The notes: generated by a model not told the origin, from the sequence alone. A stretch of DNA of 64,000 nucleotides from Denitratisoma oestradiolicum (GCF_902813185.1 NZ_LR778301.1:62001-126000); one strand, 5' to 3'; positions 48,580 to 57,920 are shown, counted from the stretch's first letter. A program made the numbers and translations.

Positions 48580-49518
48580 TCACTCGCCTTTATCAACGCT
48601 GTCCCTGTTTGGTTCCGGCTTGGCCGGCTTAAGGGTCTCCACCCGCTGGCGCAGGATTTCCGCCAGCCGGCATACGCCGGGGCCGGCGAAGTCCGGGTCG
48701 GCCAGCACCAGGTAGAGTTCCACATAGCGTTCCTCACCGCCCCGCAGGGGCAGGGGCTTGAGCAGGCCCTGGGCCAGCTCCTGGGCGATCCGTTCCTCGG
48801 GATACCAGGCGAAGCCGTGGCCGGCGCAGTTGGCCGCGATGGAGGAGGCCATGCTGCTGAAGGTCCAGCGCTGCTCCACCTCAACGATCACGCCCCGGCG
48901 GTCCCGGGTGCTGGCAGTCTCCCGCACCGCCAGATGCCGGTGGGCGCTCAGGTCCTTGTGGCCCAACTCCCGTCCCAGGCGGTGTAGGGGGTGGTCCGGA
49001 TGGGCGACGGCCACCAGGCGCAGCCGCATCAGCGCCGTGCCCAGGAAGCCGGGGGGAATCTGGGGCGTGATGGCCAGGTCGGCCTGGCCGGTGAGCAGGG
49101 CTTCCGGGGTGCCGCCCAGCACCGATTCGATCACCTCCACCCGGGTCCGGGGGCTCTCCCGGCCCAATTGGGCCAGGCTGTCCAGCAGCAGTCCGGTGGG
49201 AAACAGGATTTCCACGGCCAGGCCGATTTCCGCTTCCCAGCCAGCGGAAAGGGTGCGGGCTGCCTGTTCCAGGTCGCTGGCTTCGCTCACCAGGGCCAGG
49301 GCTCGTCGATAGAGCATGTGGCCGGTGGGTGTCAGTACGGCCTTGCGCCCCTGAATCTCGAAGGCCCGCACCCCCAGCAGGGACTCGATCTTCTGCACCG
49401 CGTAGGTCACCGCGGACTGGCTCTTGTGCAGCACTTCGGCGGCCTGGGCGTAGCCCCCCGCCTCCACCACGGCGATCAGGGCGCGCCATTGGTCCAGGGC
49501 GATGTGGGGTGTGGTCAC
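48580..49518 (-). CDS. LysR-family transcriptional regulator
   Basis: A 312-aa LysR regulator. The HTH is ALDQWRALIAVVEAGGYAQA, AEVLHKSQSAVTYAVQKIES, followed by the co-inducer domain (about 95-300). It is divergent from azoR across 99 bp that hold a perfect palindrome. Genes of this type often control an adjacent azoreductase-pirin pair in response to electrophiles or quinones. Confidence 0.9.
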   Translation of the reverse strand: MTTPHIALDQWRALIAVVEAGGYAQAAEVLHKSQSAVTYAVQKIESLLGVRAFEIQGRKAVLTPTGHMLYRRALALVSEASDLEQAARTLSAGWEAEIGLAVEILFPTGLLLDSLAQLGRESPRTRVEVIESVLGGTPEALLTGQADLAITPQIPPGFLGTALMRLRLVAVAHPDHPLHRLGRELGHKDLSAHRHLAVRETASTRDRRGVIVEVEQRWTFSSMASSIAANCAGHGFAWYPEERIAQELAQGLLKPLPLRGGEERYVELYLVLADPDFAGPGVCRLAEILRQRVETLKPAKPEPNRDSVDKGE

Positions 49519-49522
49519 TTTT

Positions 49523-49537
49523 ATCTAATTATTAGAT
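49523..49537 (+). promoter_or_regulatory. LysR-type operator between the regulator and azoR
   Basis: ATCTAAT-T-ATTAGAT is a perfect 15-bp palindrome with the T-N11-A pattern of LysR sites, only 5 bp from the regulator start and 81 bp from azoR. Confidence 0.75.
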
Positions 49538-49617
49538 TGATATGAACGAAATATTCTGCTTTTTTATCTTTTCTGTAAATCGTTAAATGAGGGCGTCCAC
49601 AACCAGGAGATAAAGAA

Positions 49618-50220
49618 ATGAGCACCCTGCTACAAATCAATGCCAGCCTGTTTTCCAACCAGGGCCAGTCCAGCCAGCTGGCCGACCGCTTCGTTGCCAC
49701 CTGGCAAAACGGCAATCCCGCTGCCCGGGTGATCTCTCGGGATCTGGCCCAGGAATCCGTGCCCCATCTCGACGGCGCCCGCTTCCTGGCCTTCACGACG
49801 TCGGCGCAAGAGCGCAGCCCGGAACAGCAGCAGGTGGTGAACTATTCCGATGCCCTGATCGAGGAATGGCGCCAGGCCAGCGTGATCGTGCTGGGCCTGC
49901 CCATGTACAACCTGGGCATTCCTTCCACCCTGAAAGCCTACTTCGATCACATCGCCCGGGCCGGGGAGACCTTTCGCTATACCGAGAACGGCCCCCAGGG
50001 CCTGCTGACGGGCAAGAAGGCCTACATCTTCGCCGCCCGGGGCGGTCGCTATGTCGGCACCCCCCTGGACAGCCAGACCGACTACGTCCGGGGTTTTCTG
50101 GGACTTATCGGCGTCACGGAGGTCGAATTCGTTTACGCGGAAGGTCTGAACATGGGAGACGAGGCCCGGACCACGGCGATCGATGCGGCCCATCGCGAAC
50201 TGGAAAGGCTTGCGGCCTGA
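49618..50220 (+). CDS. azoR: FMN-dependent NADH azoreductase (AzoR)
   Basis: A 200-aa flavodoxin-like quinone/azo reductase. N-terminal phosphate loop INASLFSNQGQSSQLADRFV, then LPMYNLGIPSTLKAYFDHIA and IFAARGGRYVGTPLDSQ, as in AzoR. It reduces quinones, nitro and azo compounds with NADH. AGGAG lies before ATG 49618. The pirin gene follows 25 bp downstream, so they form an operon under the divergent LysR gene. Confidence 0.92.
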   Translation: MSTLLQINASLFSNQGQSSQLADRFVATWQNGNPAARVISRDLAQESVPHLDGARFLAFTTSAQERSPEQQQVVNYSDALIEEWRQASVIVLGLPMYNLGIPSTLKAYFDHIARAGETFRYTENGPQGLLTGKKAYIFAARGGRYVGTPLDSQTDYVRGFLGLIGVTEVEFVYAEGLNMGDEARTTAIDAAHRELERLAA

Positions 50221-50245
50221 GGGCCGACTACTCGAGGAGAAGATC

Positions 50246-51100
50246 ATGACGACGCGCATCCTGCAAAGAATCATCCCATCAATTCCGGTGTCGGATGGCG
50301 CCGGGGTGAGGCTGCGGCGCAGCCTGGGCCAGAGCCGGGAGCAGCGTCTCGATCCCTTCCTGATGCTGGACGAGTTTTCCTCCGACAATCCGGAGGACTA
50401 CATCGCCGGCTTTCCCGCCCATCCCCATCGGGGTTTCGAGACGGTCACCTACATGCTGGAGGGGCATTTCCTCCATGAGGATCACCTGGGCCACCAGGGC
50501 CATCTGCAGAGCGGCGGCGCCCAGTGGATGACCGCCGGACGCGGCATCATCCATTCGGAAATGCCCCAGCAGGATAGCGGCCGGCTCCATGGCTTCCAGT
50601 TCTGGATCAATCTGCCGGCCAGGGAAAAGATGAAGCCTGCCAGCTATCGGGACATCCAGCCCGAGGAGATTCCCCGGGTGGCGATCGAGGGCGGCGAGGT
50701 GCGGATTGTCGCCGGCAGCTTTGAGAGCCAGGGGCTGTCGGTGGCGGGTCCCATCCAGGGCCTGTCCACTTCGCCCAGCTTTCTCGACGTGCGTCTGCCG
50801 GCCGGCGGACGCTTCGCCCACAAACTGCCCGAGGCCCACAGTGCCTTTCTCTATCCCTACGCCGGCAGCCTGCTGGTGGGTGCGCCTGAGCAGCAGCGGC
50901 CCCTGTCCATGGGACAGGCCGGGGTACTCTCGGCCGGGACGTGGCTGGCAGTCGTTGCTGGAGAGGCTGGTGCCGGTTTCCTGCTGCTTGCGGCCCGACC
51001 CCTGGGAGAACCGGTGGCTCAGTATGGTCCCTTCGTGATGAACACCCGGGAAGAGGTCGAGCAGGCCATCGCCGATTACCAGGCGGGGCAGCTGGTGTAG
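50246..51100 (+). CDS. Pirin family protein
   Basis: A 284-aa double-cupin pirin. N-terminal iron-site segment HPHRGFETVTYMLEGHFLHE, the DHLGHQGHLQSGGAQWMTAG and IIHSEMPQ are all conserved. Pirins include quercetinase activity and redox-dependent regulators. ATG 50246 (MTTRILQ) follows GAGGAGA; the longer frame upstream is shadow. It is the second gene of the azoR operon. Confidence 0.92.
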   Translation: MTTRILQRIIPSIPVSDGAGVRLRRSLGQSREQRLDPFLMLDEFSSDNPEDYIAGFPAHPHRGFETVTYMLEGHFLHEDHLGHQGHLQSGGAQWMTAGRGIIHSEMPQQDSGRLHGFQFWINLPAREKMKPASYRDIQPEEIPRVAIEGGEVRIVAGSFESQGLSVAGPIQGLSTSPSFLDVRLPAGGRFAHKLPEAHSAFLYPYAGSLLVGAPEQQRPLSMGQAGVLSAGTWLAVVAGEAGAGFLLLAARPLGEPVAQYGPFVMNTREEVEQAIADYQAGQLV

Positions 51101-51192
51101 TGCTCCGGTGAGGCGGCGTCTCTTAACGCGAAAGCATCAACAACAGAGTCGATGGGCAGCCCCGCCCCAGGTGAGGTCGGTGACCATGCGGC

Positions 51193-51963
51193 TCAGACCG
51201 GCAGGCCCCGTGGCTTGCGCCCGATGCTGTGGGCCAGGATGCGGTCGTAGAGGGCATTGGGCACCAGGGGCAGCAGCCGGGCGAGGATGGCCATCTGCCA
51301 GGGCAGCACGGCGTAGCTGTCGCCGCGGCGGATGATGCGGATGATGCGGCGGGCGGCTTCGTCCACCGGCAGCATGAAGGGCATGGGGTACTGGTTCACC
51401 GCCGTCATCGGGGTTTCCACATAGCCGGGCAGGACCGTGATGACCTTGACGCCGCTGCCATGCAGTTCGATGCGCAGGCTTTCCAGGTAGGCGATCGCCG
51501 CCGCCTTGGAGGCGGCATAGGCCCCGGCCCCGGGCAGGCCCCGCACTCCGGCCACGGAGGCGATGCCCACCAGCCGGCCTCGGCCGCCATTGCGCATGGA
51601 TCCGACAAAGGGATGGAAGGTATTGACCATGCCCTGGACATTGACCGCCATGATGCGGGCGAAGACTTCCAGGTCCTCGTCGGCCCCGGTCAGGGTGCCG
51701 GCGGAAACGCCGGCATTGGCGATGACGATATCGGGCACGCCGACACGCTGCATGAAGTCCTGGGCGGCGGCGGCCTGGGCCGCAGTGTCGGTCACGTCCA
51801 GGGGGTAGGTGAACACCCGGCCAGGCAGGCTGGCCGCCAGTTCCCGCAGGACATCTCCCCGGCGGGCCACCAGGCCCAGGCTGGCTCCCCGGGCGGCGTA
51901 ACGCCGGGCCAGGGCGGCGCCGATGCCGGAAGAGGCCCCGGTGATCCAGACCCGGAGCGCCAT
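51193..51963 (-). CDS. Short-chain dehydrogenase/reductase
   Basis: A 256-aa SDR. Cofactor loop ITGASSGIGAALARRYAARG, NAGVSAG, active-site region VGIASVAGVRGLPGAGAYAA with the Tyr and Lys of YAASKAA, and a C-terminal extension (RIIRIIRRGDSYAVLPWQMA) that suggests membrane association, as in YqjQ-like SDRs. It ends the minus-strand run argS-SPOR-dsbA-SDR and begins 6 bp after dsbA. Substrate unknown. Confidence 0.9.
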   Translation of the reverse strand: MALRVWITGASSGIGAALARRYAARGASLGLVARRGDVLRELAASLPGRVFTYPLDVTDTAAQAAAAQDFMQRVGVPDIVIANAGVSAGTLTGADEDLEVFARIMAVNVQGMVNTFHPFVGSMRNGGRGRLVGIASVAGVRGLPGAGAYAASKAAAIAYLESLRIELHGSGVKVITVLPGYVETPMTAVNQYPMPFMLPVDEAARRIIRIIRRGDSYAVLPWQMAILARLLPLVPNALYDRILAHSIGRKPRGLPV

Positions 51964-51969
51964 GGCGTT

Positions 51970-52605
51970 CTACTTCCGTCCCTGTTCGGCGCGGGCCTTG
52001 GCCACTAGGGCGTTGGCGACGGCCATGAACTTCTCCGGCGTCATTTCGGCCGGATCGACGATGCGATAGCGGCCATTGATCACGATGGCCGGCACGGCGT
52101 CGATGCGATGGCCGGCGTTCAACTGCATGGCCCGCTGCACCTTGGACTGGATGGCGAAGGAGCTGTAGGTATCGGAGAATTTCTTGGTATCCACGCCCTT
52201 CTTGGCCAGCCACTCGGGGAAACCTTCCTCCTTGATCGGGTGCAGGTCCCGGCTCTCATGGATGGCGCTGAAGATCTGGGCGTGCAGCTTATCTTCCAGA
52301 CCCATTGCCTCCAGGGCGTAGAACAGCTTGGCGCCGGGCATCCAGGGCTTGGCTGCGCCGGGTACGCGGCGGAAGCTCACGTCCTTGGGCAGGGTTTTCA
52401 GCCACTGGTTGAGGGCGCCCTCGAAATGGAAGCAGTGGGGGCATCCGTACCAGAAGAATTCGCTCACCTCCACCTTGCCCGGACTCTCGGTGGACTGGGG
52501 CGGGTTGAGCACCGTGTAGTCCTTGCCCTCCATCAACTCGGCGGCGCCGGCCGCTGTGGCCAGAACCAGGAAGAGAACAGCGAACAGGGATTTCATGAGG
52601 CGCAT
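51970..52605 (-). CDS. dsbA: Thiol:disulfide interchange protein DsbA
   Basis: A 211-aa periplasmic oxidant. Signal peptide MRLMKSLFAVLFLVLATAAG then the mature fold with active site C55-P-H-C58 in FFWYGCPHCFHFEGAL and the cis-Pro loop DAVPAIVINGRYRI. ATG 52605 follows AAGGAG; the frame begins at 52623. It differs from the anchored protein at 47318, which has CETC. Neighbours are an SDR and a SPOR protein, an arrangement common in betaproteobacteria (argS-SPOR-dsbA). Confidence 0.95.
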   Translation of the reverse strand: MRLMKSLFAVLFLVLATAAGAAELMEGKDYTVLNPPQSTESPGKVEVSEFFWYGCPHCFHFEGALNQWLKTLPKDVSFRRVPGAAKPWMPGAKLFYALEAMGLEDKLHAQIFSAIHESRDLHPIKEEGFPEWLAKKGVDTKKFSDTYSSFAIQSKVQRAMQLNAGHRIDAVPAIVINGRYRIVDPAEMTPEKFMAVANALVAKARAEQGRK

Positions 52606-52619
52606 GGGGAAACTCCTTG

Positions 52620-53264
52620 TCATGGTTTGGCGGGCTTGGTTTCAGCCCGGGGTTCAGCCTTGGATTCTGTCCTGGCCTCCGCGCTGCTCTTCACCACGGT
52701 GGCCTGGATGCCATTCTGGGCCAGCAGGTTGCGGGCCCGGTTCATTTCCTCGGGGCTGGCGAAAGGACCTACCCGGACCCGGTGCAGGGTGCCCTTGTCC
52801 GCCACGTTGACCTGCTGCACGCTGGCTTCCACGCCCATCATGGCCAGCTTGGCCTTGAGGTTGTCGGCGTCGGCGGGCTTCTGGAAGGCGCCGGCCTGGA
52901 GGTGGAATTGCGTCGCCGGGGCGGCAGGGGATTCGCTCTCGGGCGGGGCGGCGGCCGTGGTACCGGGGGTGCCCTCCTGACCGTCGGGGAGAATCTTGTA
53001 GAACTCGAAGCGGGGTTTTTCGGCGACCTTGTCCCCGGGCTTGCCCGGCAGGGCCGGGGGCACCTGACCTGGCTGGGGGGAGCTGGCCAGATCCTCGCCA
53101 CGGCGGGGCCTTTCCTGGAAGGGCATGGGGGTCTTGTTCAGGTACCAGACCAGGCCGAAGGCGATCAGCACGCCGATCACCAGGCCGATGAATACGCCCA
53201 GCAGGGTGCCGCCGCCGTTCTTGCCCTGGGGTCTGGCGGCGCGGGGCTTGATGTCTTTTGTCAT
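52620..53264 (-). CDS. SPOR domain protein (cell-division associated)
   Basis: A 214-aa protein with a cytoplasmic basic N-terminus, one membrane helix (LLGVFIGLVIGVLIAFGLVW, about 21-40), a Pro-rich linker and a C-terminal SPOR domain (FHLQAGAFQKPADADNLKAK, HRVRVGPFASPEEMNRARNL). SPOR binds denuded septal peptidoglycan, so it should sit at the division site. The gene lies 1 bp after argS and 14 bp before dsbA. Length and layout match the FtsN-like proteins of betaproteobacteria, but no FtsN-specific motif is claimed. Confidence 0.88.
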   Translation of the reverse strand: MTKDIKPRAARPQGKNGGGTLLGVFIGLVIGVLIAFGLVWYLNKTPMPFQERPRRGEDLASSPQPGQVPPALPGKPGDKVAEKPRFEFYKILPDGQEGTPGTTAAAPPESESPAAPATQFHLQAGAFQKPADADNLKAKLAMMGVEASVQQVNVADKGTLHRVRVGPFASPEEMNRARNLLAQNGIQATVVKSSAEARTESKAEPRAETKPAKP

Positions 53265-53265
53265 G

Positions 53266-54999
53266 TCACATGCTCTCCGGGGTGGAAACGCCCAGTAGCC
53301 GCAAACCGTTGGCCAGGGTCTGGCGTACCGCCTGGGCCAGGGCCAGGCGGGCCAGCTTCTGGGTTTCGTCTTCCACCAGCAGGCGCTCGGCGTTGTACCA
53401 GCCGTGGAACTCGCCCGCCAGGTCCTTGAGGTAGAAGGCCAGGGAATGGGGTGCGTAGTCCCGGGCAGCCACTTCGACCACCTCGGGGAACTGCCCCAGG
53501 CGGGCGCACAGGGCCAGTTCCCGCTCGCTGACCAGGGGCGCCAGATCCGCCGCCGTCAGACTGGACAGGGCGCCGCCCCACTGGGACAGCACCGAACTGA
53601 TGCGGGCATGGGCGTACTGGACGTAATACACCGGGTTGTCGTTGGACTGGGACTTGGCCAGTTCCAGATCGAAGTCCAGAGCCTGATCCTGCTTCCTCAG
53701 CATGTAGAAGAAGCGGCAGGCGTCGTTGCCCACTTCTTCCCTCACCTGGCGCAGGGTGACGTATTCACCGGCGCGGGTGGACATGGAGGCCTTGACGCCG
53801 TTGCGCAGCAGGGCCACGAACTGGATCAGGGTCACGTCGAGCCGGCTGTCGTCCTGGCCCATGGCCTTCAGTGCCCCACGCACCCGGGGGATGTAGCCGT
53901 GATGGTCGGCACCCCAGACATCCACCACCCGCTCGAAGCCCCGTTCGAACTTGTTCAGGTGATAGGCGATGTCGGAGGCGAAGTAGGTGTAGAGGCCGTT
54001 GTCCCGTTGCACCACCCGGTCCTTTTCGTCGCCGAAGGCGGTGGAACGGAACCACTTGGCGCCGTCCTGGAGATAGATGTGGCCCTGTTTTTCCAGCAGG
54101 GCCACGGCCTTCTGCACCAGGCCGGTGTCGTAAAGGGAACGCTCGGAGAACCAGGCGTCGAAATGGACGCCGAATTCCTCCAGATCGGCGCGGCCGTCGG
54201 CCAGCTGCTCCGACAGGGCGTGCTGGTGAATGTAATGCCAGTCCTCTCCCAGCAGGTCCTTGCCGGCGGCGATCAGGCCGTCCAGATGGGCCTCGATGTC
54301 CGGCTCCGGGGCCGGGGCGCTGGCCAGCACCGCCGCAGCGGGGCGGACGTACTTGTCCTGATGGGCCCGCTTGATCTGCTCCGCCATTTCCCGCACATAG
54401 CCGCCCTGATAGGCATTGGGGGGGAAGGGCAACAGCTCGCCGAACAGTTCCAGGTAGCGCAGCCAGGTGGACACGGCCAGAATGTCCATCTGCCGACCGG
54501 CGTCATTGACGTAGTACTCCCGGGTCACCTGGTAGCCGGCGAAGGCCAGCACCGAGGCCAGGCTGGCGCCGTAGGCGGCGCCCCGGCCGTGGCCCACGTG
54601 GAGGGGCCCGGTGGGATTGGCGGAAACGAATTCCACCTGAACCTTGCGGCCCGCACCGACCTTGCCGCGGCCGAAGTCCAGACCCTGCTCCAGGGCGGCC
54701 CGCACCACCTGGGTCTTGGCGGCGGGGGCCAGGGTGAAGTTGATGAAGCCCGCACCGGCGATGTCGGTCTTGATGACCCAGGGCGAGGGCGGCAGTTCCC
54801 GCATCAGCCGTTCGGCGATCTGGCGCGGATTGGCCTTCAGGGGCCGGGCCAGCTGCATCGCCAGATTGGTGGCGAAGTCGCCGTGGCTGGCCTGTTTGGG
54901 CCGCTCGATGAGAATTTCTGCGTCCGCGCTTTCGGGCGCCACGCTGGCGAGGGCTTCGCGTAACAGTTCAACAAGATGCTGCTTGGGGTCGAAAGACAT
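53266..54999 (-). CDS. argS: Arginyl-tRNA synthetase
   Basis: A 577-aa class I synthetase. The HIGH motif appears as NPTGPLHVGHGRGAAYG and the second catalytic loop as KASMSTRAGEYVTLRQV (KMSKS variant typical of ArgRS). The N-terminal domain (1-110) and the C-terminal anticodon-binding domain with YYVQYAHARISSVL are present, and length is normal. A gap of 1 bp separates it from the SPOR gene, and a divergent nitronate-monooxygenase-like gene is upstream. Confidence 0.97.
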   Translation of the reverse strand: MSFDPKQHLVELLREALASVAPESADAEILIERPKQASHGDFATNLAMQLARPLKANPRQIAERLMRELPPSPWVIKTDIAGAGFINFTLAPAAKTQVVRAALEQGLDFGRGKVGAGRKVQVEFVSANPTGPLHVGHGRGAAYGASLASVLAFAGYQVTREYYVNDAGRQMDILAVSTWLRYLELFGELLPFPPNAYQGGYVREMAEQIKRAHQDKYVRPAAAVLASAPAPEPDIEAHLDGLIAAGKDLLGEDWHYIHQHALSEQLADGRADLEEFGVHFDAWFSERSLYDTGLVQKAVALLEKQGHIYLQDGAKWFRSTAFGDEKDRVVQRDNGLYTYFASDIAYHLNKFERGFERVVDVWGADHHGYIPRVRGALKAMGQDDSRLDVTLIQFVALLRNGVKASMSTRAGEYVTLRQVREEVGNDACRFFYMLRKQDQALDFDLELAKSQSNDNPVYYVQYAHARISSVLSQWGGALSSLTAADLAPLVSERELALCARLGQFPEVVEVAARDYAPHSLAFYLKDLAGEFHGWYNAERLLVEDETQKLARLALAQAVRQTLANGLRLLGVSTPESM

Positions 55000-55136
55000 G
55001 GATTTCTTGCCGGAAACATGGACTTGCGTTTCATTATACCGGCCGGCGGGATATGATTTCGCCCTTTGCCACGGCGGAACTAGGCACTTTCAACGCCGCC
55101 GGGCCTTATTCCAGATCGCCTACGAAGGAGCTTCCC

Positions 55137-56210
55137 ATGACCGCAGCCACCAACCTGCACCCCGCCCTCAACACCAAGCTGTGTCAGATGACGGGCTGCA
55201 AGTATCCCATCGTTCAGTCCGCCATGGGCTGGGTGGCCACGGGACAGCTCTGCGCCGCCTCGTCCAATGCCGGCGCCCTGGGTTTCATCGGTTCGGCCAC
55301 CATGGACCTGAAGCAACTGGCCAATGAGATCGCCTGGGTCAAGGACCATACCGACCAGCCCTTCGGCGTGAACATGCGCTCCGATGCGCCGGATGCCGCC
55401 GAGCGGGTGCAGATGATCATCAAGTCCGGCGTCAAGGTGGCGGGCTTCGCCCTGGCCCCCAAGGAAAAACTGATCAAGACCCTGAAGGATGCCGGCGTCG
55501 TCTGCATTCCGTCGATCGGCGCCAAGCGCCACGCCGAGAAAGTGGCCTCCTGGGGCGCCGATGCCCTGATCGTCCAGGGTGGCGAAGGCGGAGGCCACAC
55601 CGGCTCCATCGCTACCACGGTGCTGCTGCCCCAGATCGTGGACGCGGTGGATATTCCCGTCATCGCCGCCGGCGGCTTCTGCGATGGCCGAGGCCTGATG
55701 GCGGCCCTGTCCTTCGGCGCCGAGGGCATCGCCATGGGTACCCGTTTCCTGCTGACCAAGGAATCGCCGGTGCCGGAGAACGTGAAGAACATCTACATCA
55801 AGGCCGGCGTTGGCGACACCGTGGCCACGGATCAGGTGGACGGCCACCAGCATCGCATGATCCGCAACGGCTTCGTGGACAAGCTGCTCACCACGCCGGC
55901 CTGGAAGAACACCGTGCTGGCGATGATGAATGCCCTCAAGCTCAAGGGCCTGACCCACATGCCCCTCTCCGATATGCTGAAGCAGGGCTGGTCCATGCGT
56001 CGGGACCACGGCTACGGCCTGGCCCAGGTGGTGATGGCGGCCAACACCCCGATCCTGCTGCGCACCACGATGGTGGAAGGCAAGACCGAATTCGGCATCC
56101 TGCCCGGTGGCCAGGTGATGGGCCTGATCGACAGGATCGAAAGCTGCGACGAGCTGATCCAGCGGGTGGTGGCCGAGGCCACCGCCATCCTCGACCGCTT
56201 CCAGCGCTGA
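55137..56210 (+). CDS. Nitronate monooxygenase/enoyl-reductase-like flavoprotein (NPD family)
   Basis: A 357-aa TIM-barrel flavoprotein. Cofactor and substrate motifs are CKYPIVQSAMGWVATGQLCA, GADALIVQGGEGGGHTGSIA, VIAAGGFCDGRGLMAALSFG and AEGIAMGTRFLLTKESPVPE. ATG 55137 follows GAAGGAG. The family includes nitronate monooxygenases and FMN-dependent enoyl/steroid reductases. It is followed by an SDR 13 bp later, which suggests a catabolic pair on a CoA ester or steroid; the exact reaction cannot be told. Confidence 0.9.
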   Translation: MTAATNLHPALNTKLCQMTGCKYPIVQSAMGWVATGQLCAASSNAGALGFIGSATMDLKQLANEIAWVKDHTDQPFGVNMRSDAPDAAERVQMIIKSGVKVAGFALAPKEKLIKTLKDAGVVCIPSIGAKRHAEKVASWGADALIVQGGEGGGHTGSIATTVLLPQIVDAVDIPVIAAGGFCDGRGLMAALSFGAEGIAMGTRFLLTKESPVPENVKNIYIKAGVGDTVATDQVDGHQHRMIRNGFVDKLLTTPAWKNTVLAMMNALKLKGLTHMPLSDMLKQGWSMRRDHGYGLAQVVMAANTPILLRTTMVEGKTEFGILPGGQVMGLIDRIESCDELIQRVVAEATAILDRFQR

Positions 56211-56222
56211 TCGGCTGAACCG

Positions 56223-57008
56223 ATGGAACTCTTCGGCAAGGTCGCCCTGATCACCGGCGCCGCCCGGGGCATCGGTGCCGCCTGCGCCCGCCGCTTCGTT
56301 GCCGAGGGGGCGAAGGTGGTGCTGGCGGATCGGCGCGAAGAGGAGGGCCAGGCCCTGGCCCAGGAAATCAATACCGCCCATCCCGCCGCCGCCTGCTTCG
56401 TGGCCCTGGATATCGCCGACGAGCATGCCTGGAACGCTGCCGTGGCCTGGGCCGAGGAGGCTTTCGGCCGTCTCGACATTCTGGTGAACAGCGCCGGCAT
56501 CATCCGCAACCTGCCTTTCGAGAAGCTGGACGTGGAAACCTTCCGCAAGGTGGTGGACGTCAATCTGACGGGCACCTTCATCGGCATGAAGTCAGCCCTG
56601 CCGGCCCTGAAGCGGGCCGGGGGCGGCGCCATCATCAACTTCTCCTCGGTGCAGGGCATGGAGGGCCGGGAGGGCCTGATGGCCTACTCGGCCTCCAAGT
56701 TCGGCATCCGCGCCCTGACCAAGACCGCCGCCATCGAGCTGGGTCCCCTGGGCATCCGGGTGAACACGGTGCTGCCGGGGCCGACCCGGACCAGCATGAC
56801 CGAGCGCCCCGGCTGGCAGGATGCCGACTACGATGCCGCCTACGGCAACTACCCCCTGGGCCGCATGGCCGCCGCCGTCGAGGTGGCGGAGATGGTGCTG
56901 TTCCTGGCCTCGGACCGTGCCTCCTTCTGCACCGGCGGCGACTACCCGGTGGATGGCGGCATGCTGGCCGGCAAGCCACGGGGCATCATGCCGGCAAATC
57001 CGCGTTAA
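56223..57008 (+). CDS. Short-chain dehydrogenase/reductase (hydroxysteroid/hydroxyacyl type)
   Basis: A 261-aa SDR. Cofactor loop ITGAARGIGAACARRFVAEG, ADRREE for NAD preference, NSAGIIRN, the active site NFSSVQGMEGREGLMAYSAS with YSASK, and the tail GGDYPVDGGMLAGKPRG. Close to 3-alpha/20-beta-hydroxysteroid and 3-hydroxyacyl dehydrogenases. It is co-directional with the flavoprotein and ends within the first base pairs of a repeat at 57003. Confidence 0.92.
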   Translation: MELFGKVALITGAARGIGAACARRFVAEGAKVVLADRREEEGQALAQEINTAHPAAACFVALDIADEHAWNAAVAWAEEAFGRLDILVNSAGIIRNLPFEKLDVETFRKVVDVNLTGTFIGMKSALPALKRAGGGAIINFSSVQGMEGREGLMAYSASKFGIRALTKTAAIELGPLGIRVNTVLPGPTRTSMTERPGWQDADYDAAYGNYPLGRMAAAVEVAEMVLFLASDRASFCTGGDYPVDGGMLAGKPRGIMPANPR

Positions 57009-57163
57009 CGCGATGGGTCGCCAGTACCGCCACCGAGGATGCCAATACGTAAAGGCCAATTGAACGCCCCCCACCCCCATCCCCGCCCCAGGGCGGGGCT
57101 ACTGATCGGCTCGCTGCGCTCGGCCGTTACGTTCGGCTTCGTTGCTGCTTTCACGGTAACGCC
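57003..57163 (+). repeat. Imperfect flanking repeat 1
   Basis: AACGCG, ...GTCGCCAGTACCGCCACCG..., CAATTGAACGCCCCCCACCC, GGGGCTACTGATCGGCTCGC and a closing GGTAACG; it returns at 57671 on the far side of the thioesterase gene. Confidence 0.8.
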
Positions 57164-57667
57164 ATGATTTCGCTGCAGACACCCTACGTTAGCTACCAGG
57201 TCCGGGTGCCTGCGGAGTGGATCGACGTGAACGGCCACATGAATGCCACCCGCTACCATCTGGTGGTGTATGAGGCCCATTACCGATACACCCAGGCCAT
57301 CGGCCTCGGCGATGACTACGTGGCCCGGACCCATTGCGGCAAGGCTGTGCTCGAATCCCACATGCGCTTTGAGCAGGAAGTGTCCCTGGGAGATGAACTG
57401 GAGGTGCGCTCCTGGCTGCTGGCGGTGGATGCCAAGCGCCTGCACTTTTTCCATGAGGTCATGAACCTGACGACTGGTCGGCGCGCCGCAGCGGGAGAGC
57501 AGGTGGATATTCACATCGACCTGCAAGCCCGTAAGTCGGCGCCCCTGCCCGAGGCGGCCTATGCCGAGTTGCAGCGTATCGTCCGGTCCTGCCTGGTCTT
57601 GCCGAAGCCTCCAGGCGTGGGCAGCCGAATCAGGCCCCCCGTCAATCCCTGGTTCGACCACTCCTGA
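57164..57667 (+). CDS. Hotdog-fold acyl-CoA thioesterase
   Basis: A 167-aa thioesterase of the 4-hydroxybenzoyl-CoA/YbgC type. The active-site helix reads WIDVNGHMNATRYHLVVYEA with the Asp and the GHMN pattern, followed by ARTHCGKAVLESHMRFEQEV and EVRSWLLAVDAKRLHFFHEV. It probably hydrolyses a CoA ester from the nearby catabolic genes. ATG 57164 directly abuts the end of the upstream repeat; the gene together with two flanking repeats forms a cassette-like unit. Confidence 0.85.
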   Translation: MISLQTPYVSYQVRVPAEWIDVNGHMNATRYHLVVYEAHYRYTQAIGLGDDYVARTHCGKAVLESHMRFEQEVSLGDELEVRSWLLAVDAKRLHFFHEVMNLTTGRRAAAGEQVDIHIDLQARKSAPLPEAAYAELQRIVRSCLVLPKPPGVGSRIRPPVNPWFDHS

Positions 57668-57670
57668 CGT

Positions 57671-57903
57671 TTCTAACGCGTATGGTCACCAGTACCACCC
57701 CCGAAGATGAAAATACATAAAAGCAAATTGAACGCCCCCCACCCCCGTTCCACGGCCGGCTTTGCACAGCCGGCCGGCTTCGGCGGCGCGAAGCCGTGCT
57801 TCGCGCAACCCCGCCTACGCCCCCTTCCCGGGGCGGGGCTACTGATCGGCTCGCTACGCTCGACGGTCACACTCGGCTCCGTTGATGCTTTTTCACGTTA
57901 ACC
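57671..57903 (+). repeat. Imperfect flanking repeat 2
   Basis: A second copy of the 57003 repeat in the same orientation: GTCACCAGTACCACCCCCGA, CAAATTGAACGCCCCCCACC and GGGGCTACTGATCGGCTCGC are shared. It carries a 75-bp insertion of GC-rich hairpins (CCGGC/GCCGG) in the middle. Confidence 0.8.
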
Positions 57904-57920
57904 TTCTCCGACCCACCACC

